In this document: positions 1-6,682 of the stretch, piece after piece
How positions within the stretch are numbered: position 1 is the stretch's first letter
Layout: every line of letters starts with the position of its first letter
Position numbers and translations under genes: made by a program
The notes under the pieces: model-generated
Database searches by the model: none
Seen by the model: only the letters and a program-made list of their open reading frames with translations
What the model was told of the DNA's origin: nothing
Assembly (NCBI GenBank): GCA_012513425.1
Contig: JAAZCF010000369.1
Location: 1-9,926, forward strand
Reading direction: 5' to 3'
Source of the DNA: Bacteroidales bacterium
GTDB taxonomy: Bacteria > Bacteroidota > Bacteroidia > Bacteroidales > UBA932
DNA: 9,926 nucleotides

Positions 1-1599
1 GTACGTAATGGTGATTATTTTGAACTGGATGAGATGGATGATCTTATTCAAGACCATTTGGATGCCATCGAATATGCTATTGGAGATGTTAGCACTAAAT
101 GGGGAGCAGAAAGAGCAAAGAACGGCCATCCAGAGCCATTCCATTTGAAATATATTGAGATTGGAAATGAAAACTCAGGCGATACCTATGCAAAACACTA
201 TAGCTATATCTACAAACGTCTCAAAGAAGCTTATCCACAAATTAAGTATATCAGCACCCACGACAGGCTTACTCCTGTACCAGAATCATACGATGAAGGC
301 AGTGTAGAAATGATTGACCCACACTATTATGTGCGCTCAGAAAACTTCTTTAATACTGTCAATATCTTTGATGATGCTCCTCGTGGGCTTTATGATGTGT
401 ATGTGGGAGAATATGCAGTCAACAGCGGCGTTGGTCCTGGCACTCTTGAAGGTGCTTTGGCTGAAGCAGCATTTATGCTTGGTATTGAAAAGAATTCAGA
501 CCTTGTGAAAATTGCATCTTATGCACCTATCCTAGAAAATACCGATTTCCAAATGTGGCCTACAAACCTCATTCGTTTCAAAAACAATGTGGTTGTACCT
601 CGCACATCATATCATGTACAATACATGTTCAGCAACAATCGCCCTGATGTTGTGTTGGGAACAGAGTTGGTTATGGATAATACCATTCCTGCGATCAGCG
701 GTAAGGTAGGTTTTTCTGCCACAGTGAACGCTCAAGGGTCTAAAGTGGAAATGAAAGACTTTGCAGTTAATGGGCAGCCTGTTTCTGGCAGCTGGGTTGA
801 GCAAGGCTCTTGGACCAAAACAGACGAAGGTTACACCAATGGTGAATTCAAAGACCTTAACTACCTCGTAGAGCCAAATCTTTACATTCCTGGTACTAAT
901 AAAAATTCACCTCCAAGACTTTCATCAGGTGGATGGATCACTTCATCTACTGAAGTTTCAGGCAACTTTGACGTTGCTACAAAGGTTAAATTTGAAAACT
1001 CTATCGGCAATTTTGGTATGCGCTTTGGCGTTAAAGACGATAGAAATTATCTTGCTGTAAACATCAGTGCTCCTCGTTTCAGGCCAGGAAGCACTCCGAC
1101 TTCAGCCGTTGGTAGCACACCAAAATATTCGGTTGCTTTGGCAATGGTTGAAGGCAACACCTCTATTGCACTCGGTACTATTGGTGAAGGCATTGAGTTG
1201 TCTTTGGATGAATGGCACGATGTTAAGCTGGCTGTAGATGGCTCAACCATCAGCTTCTTTATTGATGGCAATGAGATTGGCTCTGCACAGTACAAACCTT
1301 TACAAAAGCGCTATGCTTTAGCCGGATATGACAGAGAAAGCAGCGAAATAATTATTAAAGTAGTAAATGCTATTTCAGAACCTTTCAGCACTTCAATCAA
1401 TCTGAATAACGTTGGTTCTGTTGAATCTATTGGTAAGGTTATCACACTTACCTCAGACTTGCTTCTTGACGAGAATGATTTCGAAAGTCCTAATGCAATT
1501 CATCCTATTGAAAGTGAATTTGCTAAATTTGGTAAGAAATTCAATATGACATTTGAGCCGAATTCATTCACTATCCTTAGAATAAAAGTAAACGAATAA
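1..1599 (+). CDS. GH51 alpha-L-arabinofuranosidase, C-terminal part (5' end outside window)
   Basis: The reading frame is open from base 1, so the true start lies upstream; the ATG at 34 is internal. Family role: hydrolysis of terminal alpha-L-arabinofuranosyl residues from arabinan or arabinoxylan, with retention, probably in the periplasm or at the cell surface. Seen: 532 residues of the C-terminal part. The motif YIEIGNEN places the acid/base Glu at codon 169-171 (residue 57 of the visible part), and VGEYAVN places the nucleophile Glu at 409-411 (residue 137). NGHPEPFHLKY just before the acid/base site is typical of GH51. The C-terminal beta-sandwich starts after about 640, is interrupted by a LamG/DUF1080-like jelly-roll module at about 703-1335 (for example GNFGMRFGVKDDRNYLAVN and DEWHDVKLAVDGSTISFFID), and resumes with EIIIKVVNA to the stop. 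The N-terminal barrel half, signal peptide and promoter are not visible. It precedes another GH51 gene by 16 bases, which suggests co-transcription. The family call is firm; the exact substrate is inference. Confidence 0.9.
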   Translation, partial: VRNGDYFELDEMDDLIQDHLDAIEYAIGDVSTKWGAERAKNGHPEPFHLKYIEIGNENSGDTYAKHYSYIYKRLKEAYPQIKYISTHDRLTPVPESYDEGSVEMIDPHYYVRSENFFNTVNIFDDAPRGLYDVYVGEYAVNSGVGPGTLEGALAEAAFMLGIEKNSDLVKIASYAPILENTDFQMWPTNLIRFKNNVVVPRTSYHVQYMFSNNRPDVVLGTELVMDNTIPAISGKVGFSATVNAQGSKVEMKDFAVNGQPVSGSWVEQGSWTKTDEGYTNGEFKDLNYLVEPNLYIPGTNKNSPPRLSSGGWITSSTEVSGNFDVATKVKFENSIGNFGMRFGVKDDRNYLAVNISAPRFRPGSTPTSAVGSTPKYSVALAMVEGNTSIALGTIGEGIELSLDEWHDVKLAVDGSTISFFIDGNEIGSAQYKPLQKRYALAGYDRESSEIIIKVVNAISEPFSTSINLNNVGSVESIGKVITLTSDLLLDENDFESPNAIHPIESEFAKFGKKFNMTFEPNSFTILRIKVNE

Positions 1600-1615
1600 A
1601 ATAATACATATATCG

Positions 1616-4198
1616 ATGAAAAAACTATTAACACTAGTAGCTGCATTTGCAATGGGAGGTTCAATTCTCCTTGCGCAAAATGCTTCTATCAATGTATCTT
1701 CAAAGCAAGCATCAGGGTTGATTGATGAGAAAATTTACGGTCAATTGTTTGAGCACATCTATTTCGCTCCTAACAATGGTGCTTGGCAAGAACTTATTTT
1801 CGAACGCTCTTTTGAACCAGAGCAATTTCCAGGCATCAGCCCTCGCGATGGCTATTTTGATGGCTGGTATGCTGACGATGACAATGTGCTTCACTCGCCA
1901 CACCGCTACGAGCAGCCTATCTCTGTTACTTCTCTCAGCACCGGCGACTATGAGTTGTCAATGGATATCAACTGGAGATCGTATAAATTGGCACGTCGCT
2001 CTTGGAGCGGTGGTTTGATGGATATTCGCATTGCCTTTAAAAACCAAGCTAACGGCGAGCCTTATTTCTTCAGAATTCATGATCCTCTGAAAGAAGCAGC
2101 CAGATTTACTCCTGCTCAAACAGAGTCTCAAATGAAAGCAGCCAGTGATGCTGAGGCTTTGGCAAAAGCACAGATTCAATCGACTCAGCCAAACTTCTCT
2201 ATTTCCAAAATTCAAGAAAGTGAAGTGACAATGGGCACCCGCACCAGAGTAGTTAAGGCCCTCAATCCTATAGTTATCAAGGCTGCCACGGCTGCTCAAA
2301 TTAATGATAACCAAGAGTGGCACAACCTGCGCATTCGCTGCAGTGGCAAGAATGTAAAAGCATATTGGGATGACAAACAGGTGTTTTCTGCCAAGCTTGA
2401 CGATGTGGATACTAATGACATTACATTTTGGGTAAACTACACTCAAGCCCACTATCGCAACATCAAAGTCACATCCCTCAATGGCAAAGAAGTATATTTC
2501 AATGACATTCCTGCGGATGTAAAGACTCCTGCTATTGCTCAACAATGGCAGTCTTTTGGCGACGGCGCTTTTGAACTTGTGAAAGGTGATGCAATCAACG
2601 GCAGCTATTCACAGAAAATCAAAGCCATTTCAGGAGAAGCAGGACTTTCCCCACGTTATCCAAAAGAGTATTTAGATCCAAAAGGTATCTATGAATCGCA
2701 AAATCAAGTGAATGTGATTGCCGGTGAAAAATATGTCGGCAGTATATATGCAAAAGGTGATGGCAAGGCCAATCTATCAGTGTCTTTGAGACATGGTCAG
2801 CAAGTGATTGCAAAGCAGGCTCTTGGCAATCCTTCTTCAGATTGGAAGAAATATGAGTTTGTACTTGAGGGTGGCTCTTACAATGGTCCAGCTGACTTCA
2901 CAATTGTTGTTGAAGGTGGTGAACTTCAGGTTGATCAGGCTTCACTGACGACACAGACCGGTATTGATATGGGTGGCTTCCGTCCTGATCTTCTCCAAGC
3001 AGTGAAGGAGTTACATCCTACTTGCCTTCGTTGGCCAGGTGGCGGTTATGCAGCTCAGTACAATTGGAAATGGGGTATCGGCCCTCAAGATCAGCGCGAG
3101 CGCTGGGATCACTGGCAATGGATGGACTATGATCAAAATGCGTTTGGTACTGACGAATTCCTTCGTTATTGCGCAGAGATTGAAAGTGAGCCTATCATTG
3201 TTGTAAGTGTTGGTTTTGAAGAGCCTGCAAGTGAGTATGATCGTTTGGTAAGAGAAGCTGCTGAGTGGGTTGCATATTGCAATGAACCTGCTACCGGAAA
3301 ATGGGGCAGTATTCGTGCAGCTAATGGGCATCCGGCACCTTACAATGTTAAATATTGGGAGATTGACAATGAGATGTGGGAGATGGGTATCGAACGTTAC
3401 GAGAAGTGCGTCCGCGACTTTTCTGCTGCAATGCGTGCTGTTGACCCAGACATCAAAATCATTGCCTGCGGTGGTTTCCAAGAGGACAAAGATTTCTTGA
3501 TGCGCTCAGGTGAATATTTCGACTATATGAGTCTTCATCATTATGAGCAGCAAGGTGGTTATGCTACAGGCCCTGAGCGTCTGCGTCAGAACTACAACAA
3601 ATATGCAGAAATGATTGCTGCATGTCCAAATCCAAATATTAAGCTTTTCATTTCTGAGTGGAATCTTCAGAGCATTGATTGGCGCACAGGTCTTTTTGCA
3701 GGTGGTTTCCTAAATATGGTAGAAAATACTCCTGTTGTTGAACTTGGAGCAGCTGCTTTGTTTATGCGTCGTATTGATATGCCAGATTGGAACAATGCTT
3801 TCATCAACTTTGACTATAAAGATTATTTCAAAGCTCCAAATGCACAAGTTACTGAGCTTTGGCATGACAATTATTCAAAATATCGCTTGGCTTATACTGG
3901 AGAAACCGGTGATTTGAGCTTGAGTGTCACTATGTCTGAAAATGGCAAAAATGTGATTGTGAAGATTGTCAATGCTACAGAGAATGCTCGCGAGCTGACA
4001 GTCAATGGCGATTGGAAGGGCATAAATAGTGCTTCATACACATATTTTGCTCCTGGTGATTTGATGGTTGCAAACTCTATGGAGAATAAAAATGCTGTTG
4101 AGAAGAAGTTCATGACAGTGACTCCAAGTGCCAATAGCGTGAAGATGAGCATTGAGCCTTATTCTGCTGGTGTACTTGTAATAGAAAAACAATTCTAA
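1616..4198 (+). CDS. Exported multimodular GH51 alpha-L-arabinofuranosidase
   Basis: Complete 860-residue enzyme predicted to release alpha-L-arabinofuranosyl side chains from arabinan, arabinoxylan or their oligosaccharides. Residues 1-21 form a signal peptide (MKKLL, hydrophobic core, LLAQ). The first GH51 segment follows (IYGQLFEHIYFAPNNGAW, with a Phe-Glu-His motif). A LamG-like beta-sandwich lies at about 60-300, itself interrupted by an Ala/Gln/Lys-rich predicted helix at about 161-194. A CBM4/9-like module covers about 306-447. The GH51 barrel resumes at about 453 with LRWPGGGYAAQYNW (Arg472) and the stretch NAFGTDEFLRYC. The acid/base is Glu586 in YWEIDNEM and the nucleophile is Glu681 in FISEWNLQ; a C-terminal beta-domain ends near 860. 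The start is set by the signal peptide, preceded by an A/T-rich leader without a Shine-Dalgarno motif. It is about 350 residues longer than a minimal GH51 enzyme of roughly 500, because of the insertions. No internal promoter is seen, so it is probably co-transcribed with the upstream GH51 gene and ended by the hairpin at 4215-4256. Confidence 0.93.
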   Translation: MKKLLTLVAAFAMGGSILLAQNASINVSSKQASGLIDEKIYGQLFEHIYFAPNNGAWQELIFERSFEPEQFPGISPRDGYFDGWYADDDNVLHSPHRYEQPISVTSLSTGDYELSMDINWRSYKLARRSWSGGLMDIRIAFKNQANGEPYFFRIHDPLKEAARFTPAQTESQMKAASDAEALAKAQIQSTQPNFSISKIQESEVTMGTRTRVVKALNPIVIKAATAAQINDNQEWHNLRIRCSGKNVKAYWDDKQVFSAKLDDVDTNDITFWVNYTQAHYRNIKVTSLNGKEVYFNDIPADVKTPAIAQQWQSFGDGAFELVKGDAINGSYSQKIKAISGEAGLSPRYPKEYLDPKGIYESQNQVNVIAGEKYVGSIYAKGDGKANLSVSLRHGQQVIAKQALGNPSSDWKKYEFVLEGGSYNGPADFTIVVEGGELQVDQASLTTQTGIDMGGFRPDLLQAVKELHPTCLRWPGGGYAAQYNWKWGIGPQDQRERWDHWQWMDYDQNAFGTDEFLRYCAEIESEPIIVVSVGFEEPASEYDRLVREAAEWVAYCNEPATGKWGSIRAANGHPAPYNVKYWEIDNEMWEMGIERYEKCVRDFSAAMRAVDPDIKIIACGGFQEDKDFLMRSGEYFDYMSLHHYEQQGGYATGPERLRQNYNKYAEMIAACPNPNIKLFISEWNLQSIDWRTGLFAGGFLNMVENTPVVELGAAALFMRRIDMPDWNNAFINFDYKDYFKAPNAQVTELWHDNYSKYRLAYTGETGDLSLSVTMSENGKNVIVKIVNATENARELTVNGDWKGINSASYTYFAPGDLMVANSMENKNAVEKKFMTVTPSANSVKMSIEPYSAGVLVIEKQF

Positions 4199-4214
4199 TA
4201 CAGCGTATTACTTT

Positions 4215-4256
4215 AAAAAAAGCGACTGGAAGTGAACAAACTTCCAGTCGCTTTTT
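4215..4256. terminator. Bidirectional intrinsic terminator between convergent units
   Basis: A perfect 12-base-pair stem (4221-4232 pairs with 4241-4252; arm AGCGACTGGAAG) encloses an 8-base loop. It is preceded by a run of A (4215-4220) and followed by a run of T (4252-4256), so the stem can extend by A-T pairs and gives a U-tract on either strand. It sits 16 bases after the stop of the second GH51 gene and 16 bases beyond the murB stop on the other strand, so it can end both transcripts. Confidence 0.93.
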
Positions 4257-4272
4257 GTTACTTATTAAATCA

Positions 4273-5253
4273 CTATACCACTTCTACTTCCATGCGAAGA
4301 GTAAGGCCAAAACGGTCTTTGACGGAGTTGATAATAAAATCGGCGAGAGCCAAAATGTCGGAGGCCGTGGCATTTCCTTGATTTACAAGGACCAAGGCTT
4401 GCTTTTCATATACTGCAGCATCGCCTTTGCGCATTGATTTGCACCCACAGCGGTCAATGAGCCAACCGGCAGCTAATTTCACCGAGATGCCGTCAGCAGC
4501 AGGGTAATGCGGAATATCTGGGTAGGATGATTGGAGCTCTGCTAATTTTTCTGCAGATACCACAGGGTTCATAAAGAAACTGCCGGCACTGCCAATCTGT
4601 TCGGGGTCGGGAAGTTTGGCGCGACGAATGGCAATTACTGCATTGCGAACGCCCTGCAAAGAAGGTTCGCCAGTAAGAGCAGATTCCAGATTTCCATAGT
4701 TCAAAGAGAAGTGTGGCTCAAGGGACAACTTGAAGATAACTTTTAGCACAATATACCTCTTGTCGCAATGCTTAAATATGCTGGAACGATAGGCATACTC
4801 ACATTCGTCTGCAAAAAATACCCTTTCGCAATCCTCAAAAGTATCATAGACTTCGACAGAGCTGATGATAGATGCGGCTTCAATACCATAAGCACCGATA
4901 TTCTGCACAGCAGCAGCTCCTACATCTCCTGGAATCAGAGATAGATTTTCAGCTCCATACCAACCTTTCTCTACACACATTTCCACAAAAGCATCCCATC
5001 GTAAGCCTGCACCAACCCGCACGCGCACATAGTTACTACCAAATGATGTTTCCACAGTGTCATCTGTGCAATGAAGCACAGTGCCTTGAAATACTTCACC
5101 AGAGAACAACAAGTTGCTGCCTCGACCAATAGGAAGCCATGGCTTGGGAGTAGAATCCCTTAAAGCCTTGCGCAAATCTTCAGCTGAAGAATAATCCACA
5201 TAGTGGCCGGCAGAAACCTTCAGGCCGAAAGAGTTTTGGATAAAAGTTGCCAT
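4273..5253 (-). CDS. murB: UDP-N-acetylenolpyruvoylglucosamine reductase MurB
   Basis: Cytoplasmic FAD enzyme that uses NADPH to reduce the enolpyruvyl group of UDP-GlcNAc-enolpyruvate to UDP-MurNAc, the second committed step of peptidoglycan precursor synthesis. The 326 residues match the E. coli-type (type I) enzyme of about 340. FAD-binding signatures are PIGRGSNLLFSG (41-52) and LIPGDVGAAAVQNIGAYG (106-123). YRSSIFK contains Arg156, and LNYGNL contains Tyr186 in the position of the substrate-loop tyrosine. GSAGSFFMNP contains Ser225, the expected proton donor, and Glu322 in LRMEVEVV aligns with the C-terminal catalytic Glu. GWLIDRCGCK (263-272) is also typical. The ATG lies 3 bases after the stop of the upstream cysteine peptidase on the same strand, with no room for a separate leader, so translation is probably coupled and transcription shared, unless an unseen promoter lies in the upstream coding region. 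Pairing a cell-wall gene with an exported peptidase gives no obvious functional link. Confidence 0.96.
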   Translation of the reverse strand: MATFIQNSFGLKVSAGHYVDYSSAEDLRKALRDSTPKPWLPIGRGSNLLFSGEVFQGTVLHCTDDTVETSFGSNYVRVRVGAGLRWDAFVEMCVEKGWYGAENLSLIPGDVGAAAVQNIGAYGIEAASIISSVEVYDTFEDCERVFFADECEYAYRSSIFKHCDKRYIVLKVIFKLSLEPHFSLNYGNLESALTGEPSLQGVRNAVIAIRRAKLPDPEQIGSAGSFFMNPVVSAEKLAELQSSYPDIPHYPAADGISVKLAAGWLIDRCGCKSMRKGDAAVYEKQALVLVNQGNATASDILALADFIINSVKDRFGLTLRMEVEVV

Positions 5254-5256
5254 GAT

Positions 5257-6627
5257 TTAGAACATGTAGTCCCAGCAAGGGAGCTTGACTTTAGGGCCTG
5301 TGAGAGCTTCAACAGAATTACTATCCAGAAATTTGCGGTTGATAACAATGCGGAACAAATATTCATCGAACCATTTGTCAGTGAAAGATAAATAGCCTTT
5401 GTTGCCTGAAGCGGCGCCCCAACTATTTTCAAACTCCCATTTAACTGGAACATCATTGTCGTCAGTGTCGCAAGACACGATAAGCATAGCGTGTGAAGAC
5501 CCGCTCTGACGGGTGAGGATGCGAGCCTTTTTGTCCATTGACATATCAACACCAAATAGACTTTCGTAGTCATATGTGTTCATATCCAACTTGCCTGTTG
5601 TGGTGTTGCTCTGTTTGCCAACATCGCAAGAAGCATACATTGGTTCATTTGCCTTGATAGACTTCAAAGCCGCAACCTTGATGACGTCGTTTGGAAGGTT
5701 GAGGTAATACCAGTTGATGCCTTCAATGCTGTTACGATAATTTTCAATCTCATAAACCTGATAATATGGCCTGGTTGGGTCATTCATTATCATGACGTAA
5801 GTGTCAGGGTTGTAGTTTTCAGGAATGACGCTTTTATAAAACTCGGCAGGAGTGCTTTTCAAAGTCTTCACATTGCCGGCAGCATCGATATAGCGCCAGA
5901 TAAACTCTGTAGGAGGCTCACCAAGGCAAAGCGCCAAAATGCGATAGACATCCTTTAAGATTTCAATCTTTGATTCGTGCAAAGCATCCAATTTTTTACC
6001 TGCAGCAAATTGCTCGCGTATGGCATATCCACCGGCGCGGAGCCTTTCATTCAAAACAGAGAGCATCTGGCTGGTATTGTTGGAATGCTCAGTTTCGGGC
6101 ATAATCTCAGCGGGTACTACACCATACTTTTCGCCAATATTCCAAAATAAATTCCACACACCACCATCGCTCACCGGATTTTTAAAATAAGTTACTACAG
6201 CACGGTCATCAAAGGAGCGGTCTGCAGTTACTATTACATCCTCCAAAAACAGATTGGCCTTTTCGAGCATATCCCAAAAATAGCTGTAATTATGGGAAAA
6301 ATCGAAGCTTGATACATTGTAGCGTTGCATTGCCAGTGGGCGCAATTGATTCATGGAAGTAAACATCCAACAACGTCCTGAGCTAAGTTGGTCAGTGATG
6401 CCCTTGACAGAGGTTTTGTATTTGAAGAAATGATCCATAGGCGCAACAGAATGATTGAGAGCCTTGGTCTTGATGTTTTTGTCGTTAGTAAGAATATTCT
6501 GAATAGCGCGGGTTGCATCGTCTTTTACAAAACTTTGCTGAATGCTGTCAAGCGCGGAAGTAGATATAGTCTGTGCTGCCACAGGTAGGCACAAACACAA
6601 AGCGGAAAGTAATATTAGTCTTTTCAT
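5257..6627 (-). CDS. pepC: Exported aminopeptidase C / bleomycin hydrolase-like cysteine peptidase (C1B)
   Basis: Papain-fold cysteine peptidase of family C1B, whose members usually act as aminopeptidases on short peptides. Complete catalytic set in the 456 residues: Gln80 (oxyanion hole) and Cys86 in TDQLSSGRCWMFTSMN, His379 in GSSHAMLIV, and Asn401 in EFENSWGAASGNKGY. The C-terminus PKVKLPCWDYMF corresponds to the family's C-terminal arm, which reaches into the active site and restricts bleomycin hydrolase and PepC to N-terminal trimming. Unlike the cytoplasmic PepC of lactic bacteria, it begins with a signal peptide (MKRLILLSALCLCLPVAAQ, cleavage likely near residue 18-19). The leader cysteines do not form a good lipobox, since the preceding residue is Leu. 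It is therefore probably periplasmic, where it would trim imported peptides. It is divergent from the pepP-like gene and lies 3 bases upstream of murB. The ATG at 6627 is the only start that keeps the signal peptide. Family and active site are firm; aminopeptidase rather than endopeptidase action is inference. Confidence 0.94.
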   Translation of the reverse strand: MKRLILLSALCLCLPVAAQTISTSALDSIQQSFVKDDATRAIQNILTNDKNIKTKALNHSVAPMDHFFKYKTSVKGITDQLSSGRCWMFTSMNQLRPLAMQRYNVSSFDFSHNYSYFWDMLEKANLFLEDVIVTADRSFDDRAVVTYFKNPVSDGGVWNLFWNIGEKYGVVPAEIMPETEHSNNTSQMLSVLNERLRAGGYAIREQFAAGKKLDALHESKIEILKDVYRILALCLGEPPTEFIWRYIDAAGNVKTLKSTPAEFYKSVIPENYNPDTYVMIMNDPTRPYYQVYEIENYRNSIEGINWYYLNLPNDVIKVAALKSIKANEPMYASCDVGKQSNTTTGKLDMNTYDYESLFGVDMSMDKKARILTRQSGSSHAMLIVSCDTDDNDVPVKWEFENSWGAASGNKGYLSFTDKWFDEYLFRIVINRKFLDSNSVEALTGPKVKLPCWDYMF

Positions 6628-6634
6628 AACCCTA

Positions 6635-6663
6635 CAAAGTTAAGATTTTATTATCTTTACAAC
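6635..6663 (-). promoter_or_regulatory. Putative Bacteroidales sigma-ABfr-type promoter of the cysteine peptidase-murB unit
   Basis: On the minus strand TAACTTTG (6642 to 6635) is an exact match to the Bacteroidales -7 consensus TAnnTTTG. A weak -33 element GTTG (6663 to 6660) lies 17 bases upstream; the usual element is TTTG about 19-21 bases away. Only 7 bases separate the -7 motif from the ATG at 6627, so initiation would occur at or within a few bases of the start codon. The motif match is seen in sequence; activity is inferred. Confidence 0.55.
6652..6659 (+). promoter_or_regulatory. Possible -7 element for the pepP-dpp5 unit
   Basis: TATCTTTA matches the Bacteroidales -7 consensus TAnnTTTG at all but the last position and would give a leader of roughly 17-20 bases before the ATG at 6683. 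No TTTG-like -33 element is found at the usual distance; the nearest T run (6621-6624) is too far upstream. It lies within the same 55-base divergent region as the opposing promoter, so the two may compete for polymerase. Confidence 0.35.
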
Positions 6664-6682
6664 TCACTAAATTATCAAAATC

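Noticed and set aside
1958..2545. A 195-codon minus-strand open frame inside the second GH51 gene
   Set aside because: It lies wholly opposite a well-supported GH51 coding region, its translation shows no recognisable motif, and it has an unlikely Cys/Ile/Phe-rich composition.
3011..3481. A 156-codon minus-strand open frame opposite the GH51 catalytic region
   Set aside because: It is antisense to conserved catalytic motifs (RWPGG, EIDNE) and has no independent coding evidence.
4199..4272. Small RNA or riboswitch in the convergent intergenic region
   Set aside because: The only structure is the terminator hairpin, which fully explains the symmetry; the remaining bases are too few for a riboswitch and neither flanking gene reads away from it.
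5220..5573. A 117-codon minus-strand frame across the end of the cysteine peptidase and into murB
   Set aside because: It is an alternative frame over two well-supported genes, including the region around His379 and Asn401 of the peptidase.
5257..6627. Cysteine-rich leader of the C1B peptidase read as a lipoprotein signal
   Set aside because: Both leader cysteines (11 and 13) are preceded by Leu, not Gly/Ala/Ser, so they do not fit a lipobox; PVAAQ fits ordinary signal peptidase I cleavage.
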